Source: SG-bin7 sp964498095 (GTDB taxonomy: Bacteria; Bdellovibrionota; Bdellovibrionia; Bdellovibrionales; SG-bin7). From it: a DNA stretch of 64,000 nt. Shown here in pieces: positions 33,395 to 42,339 of this stretch; position 1 is the stretch's first letter; each line of letters starts with the position of its first letter. The DNA lies in the NCBI GenBank assembly GCA_964498095.1, contig CAZCFY010000008.1, positions 108,035 to 172,034 on the forward strand, given 5' to 3'. The notes under the pieces are model-generated. The model was given only the letters and a program-made list of their open reading frames with translations, was not told the origin of the DNA and did not search any database. Both the position numbers and the translations under genes were made by a program.

Positions 33395-34586
33395 AGAAAA
33401 TCAAAATTTAGACGAACTTCATGAGCTAGAATTTGCCGAAGAGGGCGAAGGGAGTGCAGCTGCCGAAGAACTATCGGCTGATAGTGGCACCAATGAGGCC
33501 GCGGCGGTAAGCGAAGAGGCCAGTGAAGAAGCCAGTGAAGAAACAAGTGAAGTTATTGAAAAAGAGTTTCTCGCACCTGAGCAGGTGGAATCCATTATTG
33601 AAACTATATTATTTGTTTCTGACCGTCCCGTGGGGTTGGCCGCGATTCGCTCAGCTTTTAAAGGGACTACAGCAAAAAAAGACCAGATATTAGACGCCAT
33701 TGAGCGCCTTACCACTGAGTACGCGGGCGGCCGCCGCGGGATTAGTTTAGAGACGGTGGCAGGTGGTTATCAGCTAAGGACAAAAATTGATAATGGTAAA
33801 TATCTACGTAGCATGGGGAAAACAAAGAGTTTTAAACTTTCTGGTCCGTCGTTGGAAACTCTAGCAATTATCGCGTATAAGCAGCCATTAACGAAGGCGG
33901 AAGTCGATCATATCCGCGGCGTGGAATCAGGACACTTGGTACGCGCGTTGATGGACCGCGGACTTGTGTCCTTTGACGGCAAGAGCGAGGCTCCCGGTAA
34001 GCCTATGCAATACGGCACGACCAAAAAGTTTTTAGAAATTTTTGGTTTACGAAATCCAAAAGAGTTACCGTCTTTAAGTGAAATTGACGAACTCATCCCG
34101 CAAGGCATTGATGAGGCGGAAGGCGAAAAGCTTCAGATAAACCAACTCGCGGAAAAATTAGGTGATAGCGCGATTTCGAATTACTCGATCGGTGAGGAAG
34201 AGTTGCTGGAAATTTCTGATGAGTTAACAAAAATTTCTTCTAGCACGGATTTCTTTGAAGAAGAAAAACGCCGTCAGAGGGAAAAACGTGACCGTGAGCG
34301 TGCCGAGGATATTAAACAGGCCCTAACCTTCGGCGAAGAAGTTGCCCAAACCGATGTTAAGTGGTTGCAAAAATACGAAGCTAACCAAGCTGCGGCGGCG
34401 GTAAGTGCAGCGGCAGCGGCGGCAAGTCTTGCTTCGGCGGAACTTTCGGCGCCGGCTCTGGCCCAGGTTGAAGAAGTAAAATCCATTGATGAAGTTGCGC
34501 TTAACGAGGAACCCGAGCTTTCGGTGGAAACGGTGATTACCGAAGAGCTCGATTTAACCGAGGAACCAAAACCGACCGATGGTTAA
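33387..34586 (+). CDS. scpB: Segregation and condensation protein B, extended
   Basis: The two winged-helix domains of ScpB lie at about 62-245 (QVESIIETILFVSDRPVG; GPSLETLAIIAYKQPLTKAEV; GTTKKFLEIFGL), which bind ScpA and SMC. Around this core sit an acidic, alanine/serine-rich head of about 60 residues with tandem SEEA repeats and a tail of about 150 residues containing an alanine run and many glutamates. The total of 399 aa is about twice the usual ScpB. It overlaps scpA and the next gene (34579) by 8 nt each. Confidence 0.9.
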   Translation: MSEENQNLDELHELEFAEEGEGSAAAEELSADSGTNEAAAVSEEASEEASEETSEVIEKEFLAPEQVESIIETILFVSDRPVGLAAIRSAFKGTTAKKDQILDAIERLTTEYAGGRRGISLETVAGGYQLRTKIDNGKYLRSMGKTKSFKLSGPSLETLAIIAYKQPLTKAEVDHIRGVESGHLVRALMDRGLVSFDGKSEAPGKPMQYGTTKKFLEIFGLRNPKELPSLSEIDELIPQGIDEAEGEKLQINQLAEKLGDSAISNYSIGEEELLEISDELTKISSSTDFFEEEKRRQREKRDRERAEDIKQALTFGEEVAQTDVKWLQKYEANQAAAAVSAAAAAASLASAELSAPALAQVEEVKSIDEVALNEEPELSVETVITEELDLTEEPKPTDG

Positions 34587-35112
34587 AGCGGCAAAGTTAA
34601 TTATTTCGGTTTGGCTCGTTTATCATTTGTTTATTATTCTGTTATTTCCCAATACGCAGTCCCTCTTAAGCCGTAAGCTTGACCGCTTTCTTTTACCTTA
34701 CGCGAACTCTTTGAATATGAATACGCCATGGCAGTTCTTTTCGCCATTTCCCGGCCCGAAATTTTATATTGAATACGAAGTCAGTAATACGCAAACCAGC
34801 GAAAATGGCGACCTTCAGGTTGAAGGCAAAAAGTATTTTTATCCTTCGCAAGATCAGCGGGATCCGGATTGGGATAATTTTCGCCGGCGACTTTATAGTG
34901 CGCGCTTTGTTTCCGTTGATCCGCAACGCCTTAAAGACGTTTTTATTCCCTGGGTTTGCCGGCAGCATCCAGGGGCGATGATGGTCAGTGCCGAAGTTAT
35001 AATGGCACCCGTTCCGAATATTGAAAAGGCGCAAACCTATTCGCGAATCTCGGAAATGGAAACGCCCCAAACATCTTTTAAAGTCCGTGGTGATTGTGAA
35101 AAACAAAATTAA
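34579..35112 (+). CDS. Membrane-anchored protein, DUF5819-like, partner of HTTM gene
   Basis: 177 aa with one N-terminal membrane helix (LIISVWLVYHLFIILLF) then NTPWQFFSPFPGPKFYIEYEV, a pattern typical of the small proteins encoded next to HTTM-domain genes. The remainder should lie outside the cytoplasm; the C-terminus includes a cysteine pair. It overlaps scpB by 8 nt and the HTTM gene by 17 nt, so the pair is translated together. Assignment to DUF5819 is from memory and approximate. Confidence 0.6.
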   Translation: MVKAAKLIISVWLVYHLFIILLFPNTQSLLSRKLDRFLLPYANSLNMNTPWQFFSPFPGPKFYIEYEVSNTQTSENGDLQVEGKKYFYPSQDQRDPDWDNFRRRLYSARFVSVDPQRLKDVFIPWVCRQHPGAMMVSAEVIMAPVPNIEKAQTYSRISEMETPQTSFKVRGDCEKQN

Positions 35113-36016
35113 AGAGATTATTTCGGCGTGGGATATCTTTTGGTTTAACAACAAAAATGTTTATTCGCTGGCACTTTTCCGCGTCATCTTTGGACTTATC
35201 CTCTTAGTCATGTATGCCCATAGGCACTTGCAGGTTTCGTTTTATTATTTTGAATCTGGGTTTTTGCCGCGAGAATTGATAAACAGCGTGTTGCCAGAAT
35301 TTTACCGGCCAACCTTTATGTGGTTTCCTGCCTCCGACATTGGTGCGGTTCTCTTGCACTCCTCCTATTTGGCGGGGTTACTAATTATGGTACTCGGTAT
35401 TTTTGGGCGCTGGTTTCAGTTTATTCTGCTAGGCATGCATTTAATGTTTATATACCGCAATCCGACGGTTATTTATGGTGCCGACATTGTTTCAAGTTTC
35501 TGGTTATTTTATTTGTGTCTCGCTGACACCCGCCGGCACTTTAGCGTGCTGAACTTTTTTAAAAACGCTCCTCCGCGTCCACGTCCCATTGGCGATCTTT
35601 TTAATTCGGTAGCCATTAGACTTTTCCAAATACAACTGTGTGTGATTTACGGTTATACGGGAATGGAAAAACTTAAAGGTGCTCCTTGGTGGGAAGGAAC
35701 GGCGACCTGGAATGCCATGGCTAACTCGCAAATGGCCCTTATGGATTTTAGTTTTATTTTGAATTACCCGTTATTTATTATTTTGGGGACATATTTTACT
35801 TTGCTGTTAGAAATTTATTTTCCCGCGCTCATTTGGCCAAAGAAATTGCGTCCATGGGTGCTGTTGGGCGGGGTGGCCTTTCATTTCATGATTGCTGTGA
35901 CCATGGGACTCGTGTTTTTTTCCCTTATTATGGTCACGGCGTATTTGATGTTTATTCCGGGTGAACGACTCCATGCGGTTTTGACTCGTGGAAACCCGAA
36001 GGCGTCATCTGTATAA
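35096..36016 (+). CDS. HTTM-domain membrane protein (VKGC-like)
   Basis: About 306 aa with seven to nine membrane helices. The family pattern is present: the leading SLALFRVIFGLILLVMYAHR, the YRNPTVIYGADIVSSFWLFYL block, and KLKGAPWWEGTATWNAM late in the protein, similar to horizontally transferred transmembrane (HTTM) proteins related to vitamin K-dependent carboxylase. I place the start at one of three GTGs (35087, 35090, 35096); the frame beginning at 35021 has no leader-like features and lies inside the upstream gene. Its 3' end overlaps the IMPDH-type gene by 65 nt on the opposite strand. Confidence 0.78.
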   Translation: MKNKIKEIISAWDIFWFNNKNVYSLALFRVIFGLILLVMYAHRHLQVSFYYFESGFLPRELINSVLPEFYRPTFMWFPASDIGAVLLHSSYLAGLLIMVLGIFGRWFQFILLGMHLMFIYRNPTVIYGADIVSSFWLFYLCLADTRRHFSVLNFFKNAPPRPRPIGDLFNSVAIRLFQIQLCVIYGYTGMEKLKGAPWWEGTATWNAMANSQMALMDFSFILNYPLFIILGTYFTLLLEIYFPALIWPKKLRPWVLLGGVAFHFMIAVTMGLVFFSLIMVTAYLMFIPGERLHAVLTRGNPKASSV

Positions 36017-37010
36017 ATCGCGAATTTTTGCGGACATCACTGATGGAGTCGGCATTGAGGTAGCTCATGCCGCTGCGTATTCCACCGCAAAGTTCTAAGA
36101 CTACATCGCGCACGTGGCCTTTTACGGGAATTCGCGTGGATTCACCTTCAGGGGCCATGCCTTCGGGTAAAACGCCACGCCAAGATACTTGCGCGGACTT
36201 TGAAGCCATCCCCCGATAAAGTTTGCGGCCTTGTTTAATATCGCCGGGTGACTCAATTGTCGCGGCCAATAAACTTCCAGTCATAATTGTAGACGCTCCA
36301 GCTGCAAGAGCCTTAACAATGTCACCGGAAGTCTTAATGCCGCCATCGGCGATAATAGGAACATCATAGGCGTCAGCCACTTCACTGCAAAAAGCGACGG
36401 CCGTTAATTGCGGAACTCCACAACCTGTAATAATGCGGGTAGAGCACATGGAGCCCGGGCCAATTCCGACTTTGAGTGCGTCAGCACCGGCATCGATTAA
36501 ATCTTTAGCGGCTTCGGGAGTAGAGATATTTCCGGCAATAATTTCGACGCTGGGATATTTGTCTTTAAGAAATTTTAACGTATCCATCATAGAAACCGAG
36601 TGCCCGTGAGCGATATCAATTGTGATAACGTTGACTCCCGCTTTAACCAGAGCATCGGTACGTTCTTTGTAATCTTGATTTACGCCAATGCTTGCCGAAA
36701 TAAGTTTGGCCCCGCTTTCTACGACTTTTCTAACTTCGGCAACCTGGCTTTCAATGGCGAGAAAGCGGTGAATGATGCCCAAGCCACCGAGCTGACTCAT
36801 GGCCACCGCCATGTCGCCTTCGGTGACCGTATCCATGTTGGCACTGATAATTGGAATTTGCACAGTTTTGGTTTTTGTTACGCGAGTATCTAATCCTGGA
36901 TCGCGGCGGGAGCGTACGTCAGATTTTCGCGGTACAAGCAAAACATCGTCGTAAGTAAGACCGATACGCGAATAGGTGAGTTCTTTACGGGAAAATACTG
37001 AGTTCATCAT
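35952..37010 (-). CDS. IMP dehydrogenase / GMP reductase family protein without CBS domains
   Basis: 352 aa. The catalytic barrel is complete: SANMDTVTEGDMAVAMS, IDIAHGHS, KVGIGPGSMCSTR with the nucleophilic cysteine, PIIADGGIKTSGDI and GGIRSGMSYL. The two CBS modules that regulate most IMPDHs are missing between HRFLAIESQ and SIGVNQDY. The end (FIQMTPSGFHESKPHGV) resembles IMPDH, whereas the flap segment LPEGMAPEGESTRIPVKG is nearer to GMP reductase, and I do not see the IMPDH Arg-Tyr dyad there. So it may reduce GMP to IMP or make XMP from IMP. It is coupled (TAATG) to the membrane protein gene upstream. Confidence 0.8.
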   Translation of the reverse strand: MMNSVFSRKELTYSRIGLTYDDVLLVPRKSDVRSRRDPGLDTRVTKTKTVQIPIISANMDTVTEGDMAVAMSQLGGLGIIHRFLAIESQVAEVRKVVESGAKLISASIGVNQDYKERTDALVKAGVNVITIDIAHGHSVSMMDTLKFLKDKYPSVEIIAGNISTPEAAKDLIDAGADALKVGIGPGSMCSTRIITGCGVPQLTAVAFCSEVADAYDVPIIADGGIKTSGDIVKALAAGASTIMTGSLLAATIESPGDIKQGRKLYRGMASKSAQVSWRGVLPEGMAPEGESTRIPVKGHVRDVVLELCGGIRSGMSYLNADSISDVRKNSRFIQMTPSGFHESKPHGVVHPE

Positions 37011-37726
37011 TACTCCTTGGGCAAGCTGTCTTTTTTGCTAATGAGAAGGAGTTCAAAGAGGAAGTAACTTGCCACACAAAAGAATACCTGTACTAAAAAA
37101 TTGAACAAAAAACAAACTCCAAAAACAGCGGGACTCTCCATGGGTGGATGAGAGTCCTTTAAAACGCTTACGTAAAGGTTAATAGCGCTCGTGATAATTA
37201 AAAATAGAGTTACCAAGACACCGTTACCCATGACGAGAAAATTGGACATTTTAAGTGCGTCGGCTTTGCCAGATTTGTAGGCGTTGGTGAACAAGACAAC
37301 GAACGGAACTTGCGACAAACGAATATAGAAATAAAAACCTGGCAATACGAATAGTACAAGGCCAAGAATGGTTTTGCCCAACGCCCGCAAAGACTCAACA
37401 GTTAAAGGAACCGCAGTTTCTTTTGTGACTTTTAAAAGTTCAGTTGCTTTGTTCCGGTAAATCGAGTGGGTATAAATGGAGGCGCAAAATAAAATATAGG
37501 CCGTTACCAAGGTTTCCAAGAGTAATAGTGTTACCTGGTTTACCAAGCGTGCAGTATCCACGGCACCGCCCATACCTAACAGAGACGCCTCGACGGCGCG
37601 CTGATATTCCTGCATGGCCTGAATTGGAATTTCCAAAATAAATGTCCCCAAAAGTAAAGTCCATCCGCCCCTTTTTAAAACAGGAATATAATGCTTAAAG
37701 GTCAGTTCGAAGAGCTGTTTTATCAA
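37010..37726 (-). CDS. Multi-spanning membrane protein of unknown function, 238 aa
   Basis: Four to six predicted membrane helices (GGWTLLLGTFILEIPIQ, LLLLETLVTAYILFC, ILGLVLFVLPGFYFYI, GVLVTLFLIITSAINLYV, FGVCFLFNFLVQVFFCV) separated by short loops. There is no transporter signature; the loop YKSGKADALKMSNFLV recalls DUF975/YciC-like integral proteins that gather in glycerophosphoryl-type families, but I cannot assign it. Its stop overlaps the next gene's ATG; AAGGAG at that junction serves the IMPDH gene. Confidence 0.6.
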   Translation of the reverse strand: MIKQLFELTFKHYIPVLKRGGWTLLLGTFILEIPIQAMQEYQRAVEASLLGMGGAVDTARLVNQVTLLLLETLVTAYILFCASIYTHSIYRNKATELLKVTKETAVPLTVESLRALGKTILGLVLFVLPGFYFYIRLSQVPFVVLFTNAYKSGKADALKMSNFLVMGNGVLVTLFLIITSAINLYVSVLKDSHPPMESPAVFGVCFLFNFLVQVFFCVASYFLFELLLISKKDSLPKE

Positions 37727-38940
37727 AATTCACCTCGGATATTTGGATTTATTTTTTCGCTAAGTCTCTCGGGTAGCAAAACGCCATCGGCGCCCAAAAT
37801 CTCGTAAAATCGGCTAAACACGATGTCAGCACGTTCATTATGAAAATTAGGATCTTTCTTTTTAATAAACTCATTCATCTGCGCCAGGAGGTCAGATAGA
37901 AAATTTTCCTTTTTGTTTTCGTGACGCCTAAGGCGGGTAGCCAATAAGAGACCATCAAATGGCGTGTCCGGCGAAAAAAACTGGGGCCAGGAAATTGCAG
38001 AAAATGGAGAAACTTCCAAGTTAAACAAATCGACAAAACTTTTTGCGGCAGTATTTTTTGCAGCCAGTGATTGCACTGGCATCTTTCCCTGTAAAGCCGG
38101 CAAGACTTCAAAATAGCGCACGTCCGTAAAATGATTTTCTTCTGCCGCACGTTCGATCATCCAGGCGAATACGCCAAAATAGTTTTTGTCCTTTAGCTGC
38201 TGCCAGAGGCCGGGATATTTATGATAGTGGTAATAAGAAAGCTTAGTGGATTCAAAGTAGCGGTTAAATAAGTGCCATAACTCGATTTCCGCAATATAGG
38301 CGCGAAAATTTAACCAATGTTCCAAGAGAATTGGCTTTAGTTGATCTTGTAAAGTTCTGGCTGCGGGATCAAATAATAAAAATAAGGAATGTGCTAAACT
38401 AAGAGTCGCATCAAATTCAGTTTGAGTGGGTGCAATTAGAATGAGGCCAAAAATTTCCTTATTGATGGGGGCGGAGGCTACGGCGCCAAAAAGATCATGT
38501 TCGGGCTCCGAAGGCCAGCTGGGTTGATGATTTTCAATACGGGCGAAGTAGGGGAGACGGATTTTTAAATTAGGCCTATTCCGGCCCCAGGCGCGATAAA
38601 ACTGATCTGCCCAAGCCGCGAGTGGTTCGCTTTTAAAACGGGTCTGTGCTGCCACATTAGAGAAATTGGTAAGCATTTTTATTAACATCGCACGCTCGGA
38701 AATGCCGAGGTCAGCGGGAAGATAAATTAACTCTTGCCAGCTATCATAATTCGGCTCGGTTTCCCATTTAAACGCTTTGGTACGGTAATAATGATTTTCC
38801 AGACAGGCTAAACAAAATACGTTGTTACGGTCAACTTGCCCACGCTGGGAATATTGGCGGCCAAAATAAATAGCCGCTGAAACCGCAAATAAAAAAACCG
38901 CAACTGCGATAAGCGCTCTGCCGAGTCTGGCCACATTCAT
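37723..38940 (-). CDS. Membrane-anchored protein of unknown function, 405 aa
   Basis: One N-terminal helix (ALIAVAVFLFAVSAAIYFG) anchors the protein; the rest, helical and rich in W, F, Y and H, should be periplasmic. A CLACLENH segment just after the helix is CxxC-like but not a haem motif, since it lacks the histidine in position five. No family is recognised. It is the first gene of the three-gene unit that includes the IMPDH-type gene and overlaps the next gene by 4 nt. Confidence 0.6.
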   Translation of the reverse strand: MNVARLGRALIAVAVFLFAVSAAIYFGRQYSQRGQVDRNNVFCLACLENHYYRTKAFKWETEPNYDSWQELIYLPADLGISERAMLIKMLTNFSNVAAQTRFKSEPLAAWADQFYRAWGRNRPNLKIRLPYFARIENHQPSWPSEPEHDLFGAVASAPINKEIFGLILIAPTQTEFDATLSLAHSLFLLFDPAARTLQDQLKPILLEHWLNFRAYIAEIELWHLFNRYFESTKLSYYHYHKYPGLWQQLKDKNYFGVFAWMIERAAEENHFTDVRYFEVLPALQGKMPVQSLAAKNTAAKSFVDLFNLEVSPFSAISWPQFFSPDTPFDGLLLATRLRRHENKKENFLSDLLAQMNEFIKKKDPNFHNERADIVFSRFYEILGADGVLLPERLSEKINPNIRGEF

Positions 38941-39004
38941 ACAGTAAAGGTAGCGACTTGGCCCTGAGCTTGCAAACTGATTCTTCGGATATTTTAACTA
39001 GGAC

Positions 39005-39877
39005 GTGGCATTGTTTAACTGTCTAAGAAATTTACATTTGGCCTTAATTGTCATTTTTGCGGGATCACTAGCTTGGTCTCAGGTAGCTCCGCAATGTCAG
39101 TTATTCTCCGATCGATTTCAAAAGATCAATTGGGATAAAGACCTAGTTCTTGCGCTTGCTTCCGCTGAAAAATTATTGGGTGAAGAACCTTTAAGTTGGA
39201 TTGAGGGGCGTTTTCTAAAAGACGCCTCTGGCCGGGAAATTGATTGGGCAAAAGTAGCCGCAAATGAGCGCCGCCGTATCGTTGGAATGCTTACTCCTAC
39301 TTATCCTGCAAAAACTGGAACTCTTGCCGGCAACAAGACGCCGACGGACATTGATACTCTGACTAGGCTTAATCCCGACAAAAAAACCCTCGCGCAAATC
39401 GAAGCCCTCCAAGACAGTTTGGAGTGGGAAAATCTTTCGGCGGCAGCGTTGGCGAAACTGGGTTTTTATGTGATCCAAAATCCCGACACCAGCAAAGTTT
39501 TCAATTATTCCTATCAGCAAATCAAAGCAAAGTCAGGAGTGTCATCTAATCGCCGGCCCGATTACTTCATATTAAGTAAAGGCAATATAAATGAAGGTAG
39601 AATTTTTGATCACTATTTGCCCTCGGGTGATATCAACGTCGTTGTCGAAGGCATTTTAAATAAAACTCTTAAAGTCATGCATGATGGATCAACGCAGCGG
39701 CAAACCAACCGGGTAGTTATTAACCTGATGAAGAATTCTCATTTTAATTCCAATAAATTTAATTTAACTGACCTTCGTCAGCGCCTGCGCGAAAGTAGCT
39801 CAAATGGAAACCTCGAAGAGGTAATTGTAATTTACGGCCGACCCCCAAATATTCTAATTGAAAGAGTCTTTCCGTAA
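39005..39877 (+). CDS. Secreted protein with CdiA-type tRNA-nuclease-like C-terminal domain
   Basis: 290 aa with a signal peptide (LALIVIFAGSLAWSQ). The last ~150 residues match the pattern of CdiA-CT/contact-dependent toxin nucleases: E142 before ENLSAAALAKLGFYV, PDY at 185-187, FDHYLP at 201-206, Q-x-N-R at 233-236, VVINL at 237-241 and EEVIVI near the end. These domains cut tRNA in a target cell. Residues 30-135 are unknown. There is no immunity gene beside it, which would be tolerable if the toxin leaves the cytoplasm by Sec. Start GTG 39005 or TTG 39011 (AGGA better spaced for the latter). Confidence 0.6.
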   Translation: MALFNCLRNLHLALIVIFAGSLAWSQVAPQCQLFSDRFQKINWDKDLVLALASAEKLLGEEPLSWIEGRFLKDASGREIDWAKVAANERRRIVGMLTPTYPAKTGTLAGNKTPTDIDTLTRLNPDKKTLAQIEALQDSLEWENLSAAALAKLGFYVIQNPDTSKVFNYSYQQIKAKSGVSSNRRPDYFILSKGNINEGRIFDHYLPSGDINVVVEGILNKTLKVMHDGSTQRQTNRVVINLMKNSHFNSNKFNLTDLRQRLRESSSNGNLEEVIVIYGRPPNILIERVFP

Positions 39878-39936
39878 GCCCTTCTTTGGTCTGGGACTGT
39901 TCATTTTTCCCATGTCCGATCCGATAGTTAATACAC

Positions 39937-40911
39937 ATGGAAGAATCGGCCGCTATAAACCTCAGTGGTAACCCCTCAGATAACGGTCCCGTCGTCTACC
40001 GATTTCATTTTGAAGGTATTGTGAAGGAAATGTTTTTGCTCGTGTTGGTTAACATGATGCTGACGGCACTCACATTGGGGGTCTACCAATTTTGGGGAAA
40101 AACCCGCACGCGAAAATACATTTGGTCCCATCTGCGTTTTAATAATGACCGCTTTGAGTACACCGGTACGGGTAAGGAATTATTTCGGTCTGCTGCTAAA
40201 CTCATGGTGATCGGCGTGATCATCTATTTTTTAATTCAATATACAATCGGAATGATTTCTATGCAGCTGGCAGGAATCATTCCTTCACTCTTGTTTTTCG
40301 TACTCATTCCTTTTGCGCAGTATTCGGGAAGAAACTATCGCTTGTCGCGTACGCGCTGGCGTGGCATACGCATGGGCATGACACGCGAACGCTTGGCTTA
40401 CGTGAAACTCTATTTAACGTGGACGATTCTAAGTGCTTTAAGCTTAGGGTTATTAGCGCCTCAGCGCTGGCATACGACCAATAAATTTTTAATAGACAAC
40501 ACACGCATCGGCACTCATAGCTTTACTTATGCCGGAACGAGCAACGATATCTTCGGCCGATTTATTTTTAATATTTTTCTAACAGTGATTACTTTAGGAA
40601 TCTACTACCCTTGGCATGCCGCCTGGCGGGAGCGCTACAAATGGAAACATACCCGTTTTATGGGCGCTCGTTTTAAATACGTTGTCTCTGGTGCTGACAT
40701 GTTCCTGCTTTATTTGCATAATATTTTTGTGGCTATAATAACGCTGGGACTCGCTTATCCTTATATCATACATTACAACATTTCATTCTTTTCGGAACGG
40801 CTTGCGGTCTTGGGCGCAATTAACTTCCAAGAACTTGAACAGGCCGCGCACGAGGGCAGTGCCGACGGCGAAGAGATGGCGGATTTCTTAGATGTCGACT
40901 TCGGCTTTTAA
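39937..40911 (+). CDS. DUF898 / YjgN-family membrane protein
   Basis: 324 aa with six or more membrane helices. The family repeat is seen three times: FHFEGIVKEMFLLVLVN with LTLGVYQFWGKTRTRKYIW, then FTYAGTSNDIFGRFIFN with TLGIYYPWHAAWRERYKW, then FKYVVSGADMFLLYLHN with TLGLAYPY. These are the G-x-Y-x-P-W-type segments of YjgN. Function unknown. It overlaps the M48 peptidase gene by 20 nt, a pairing that hints at a shared membrane quality-control or maturation job. Confidence 0.88.
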   Translation: MEESAAINLSGNPSDNGPVVYRFHFEGIVKEMFLLVLVNMMLTALTLGVYQFWGKTRTRKYIWSHLRFNNDRFEYTGTGKELFRSAAKLMVIGVIIYFLIQYTIGMISMQLAGIIPSLLFFVLIPFAQYSGRNYRLSRTRWRGIRMGMTRERLAYVKLYLTWTILSALSLGLLAPQRWHTTNKFLIDNTRIGTHSFTYAGTSNDIFGRFIFNIFLTVITLGIYYPWHAAWRERYKWKHTRFMGARFKYVVSGADMFLLYLHNIFVAIITLGLAYPYIIHYNISFFSERLAVLGAINFQELEQAAHEGSADGEEMADFLDVDFGF

Positions 40912-41965
40912 AGCAGCTTACCTCGACGGCAGATCCGCCAATAAAAAATTCGTGACTATAGAGTTCGTCCCCGCAGCGTTATTTATATCTGATATGGGTG
41001 AAACATGGCGTTTTAAAGACATCGAAGTGGAAGTCATCCGCGCCGATGAAATCTACGTTTTTGCCGATAAGTCCAAAACCCGGCGCCTAGAAGTTAATGA
41101 TACCGCCGCCGTGGAAAGAATATTACATTTAACAAAAATTGAATTCTTTGATTACGGCAGTGATGTTGGCAAAAAAATAATTGCCGCGACTTTTGTTATC
41201 GCGGCGTTAGCGGTCTTGTTCTGGCAACTTTCTCCGAAGGTTGCTAAGAGTCTAGCGCAGAAAGTGCCAACTGCAATCGAATTAAAACTGCGGCCCTATA
41301 TTCACAAAGAACTCGAAAAGAATATTTGTAATAATCCAAAAGCTGTACGCAGTTTTGTAAAAATACTCGACTTCCTGCAGGCGGGCGAGCCCGAAATTTA
41401 CCCGGCAGAAATATTTTTTGGCAGTAGCAAAATAGTCAACGCTTTTGCATTTCCTGGGGGCATCATCGTGATTGAGCAAGGCTTGTTGAGTAAAACAAAG
41501 TCACAAGAAGCCTTGGTGGGAATTGTAGCGCACGAATTGCAGCACCTTAAACAACGCCACATTTTAGCCGCAGTCATTCGCAGCTCGCTCTTAACGCTCA
41601 TGTGGAAGGCTGCCTTTGGCGACTTTAGCGGGCTCTTGGCCATTGACCCGTCGACACTTTATCAAGTCGCAAGCCTCAAGTTTAGCCGCAATGATGAGGC
41701 CGAAGCGGATCAAAAAGGAGCGGAGATGATGGCGGCAAAAGGTGTCGCTGTTTTGCCACTAATTAACTTTTTAGAACATGATCTGGGTAGTCCATCTAGT
41801 GAGGCTCTGGAGTTTGTGTCTTCGCATCCATTAAGAGAAAGAGGCCTGCCCTTAAGAAACCAATTTGGGGAAGTTAAAACCTCGCAGTTGCCTTTAACTC
41901 CGCAAGAATGGCAAGAGCTAAAGGCGGCCAAATGCCAATTCGCTCAGGGCACGCGATCGAAATAG
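40892..41965 (+). CDS. M48-family zinc metallopeptidase
   Basis: 357 aa. A cytoplasmic N-terminal region of about 90 residues (with EFVPAALFISD and WRFKDIEV) is followed by a membrane helix (97-112) and the peptidase domain: NAFAFPGGIIVIEQGLL, HELQH at 214-218 and the third zinc ligand E269 in EAEAD. The late SSHPLRERG is the substrate-loop motif of this family. The active site should lie outside the cytoplasm. It is coupled to the DUF898 gene and its 3' end overlaps a convergent gene by 22 nt. Confidence 0.9.
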   Translation: MSTSAFKAAYLDGRSANKKFVTIEFVPAALFISDMGETWRFKDIEVEVIRADEIYVFADKSKTRRLEVNDTAAVERILHLTKIEFFDYGSDVGKKIIAATFVIAALAVLFWQLSPKVAKSLAQKVPTAIELKLRPYIHKELEKNICNNPKAVRSFVKILDFLQAGEPEIYPAEIFFGSSKIVNAFAFPGGIIVIEQGLLSKTKSQEALVGIVAHELQHLKQRHILAAVIRSSLLTLMWKAAFGDFSGLLAIDPSTLYQVASLKFSRNDEAEADQKGAEMMAAKGVAVLPLINFLEHDLGSPSSEALEFVSSHPLRERGLPLRNQFGEVKTSQLPLTPQEWQELKAAKCQFAQGTRSK

Positions 41966-42339
41966 ACGACGCGGCCATCCGTTGTGCTGACTTTAAGTTT
42001 GGTATCCGTGGCTTCAAAATTATAAGAGATCGGGCTGACACTAATTTTGCAGTTTACCGGACCTACTTTCTTTTCTTGCGCGGCCGAAGTTAAGATGTGG
42101 AACGTATTTCCCTCTATCTTAGTTGGCACTTCAATTGTTACGGTTTCTGCTTGTAGACCCTGGATGGCACAATGAACCGTGAAACGGGACGCATTTTCCC
42201 CTATTTCGAGACCCAAAGAGAATTTGGAGCCGCGATTTTCTATGGACGCTGACCACTTTCCTAAAACGGATGCAGAGATACCGAGAGCGATTGAGGCGGT
42301 GAGTAATGACGAAACAAAGAGCCAATAAAAGCGTTTCAT
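41944..42339 (-). CDS. Secreted or membrane-anchored small protein, unknown
   Basis: 131 aa starting with an N-terminal signal or anchor helix (MKRFYWLFVSSLLTASIALGIS). The rest is beta-rich with two cysteines (HCAIQG, NCKIS) that may pair. No family is recognised. It is coupled by ATGA to the Rof-like gene upstream, though the two products should occupy different compartments. Confidence 0.6.
   Translation of the reverse strand: MKRFYWLFVSSLLTASIALGISASVLGKWSASIENRGSKFSLGLEIGENASRFTVHCAIQGLQAETVTIEVPTKIEGNTFHILTSAAQEKKVGPVNCKISVSPISYNFEATDTKLKVSTTDGRVVYFDRVP

Noticed and set aside
34274..34486. Alanine-rich antisense frame within scpB
   Set aside because: Mirror of the alanine and glutamate codons of the scpB tail; not a gene.
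37870..38150. Minus-strand frame of 91 codons inside the 405-aa membrane-anchored gene
   Set aside because: Fully within a longer, better supported gene; no start signal and no sensible domain.
41398..41643. Antisense frame within the M48 gene
   Set aside because: Overlaps the HELQH region of a clear peptidase; it is a shadow frame.
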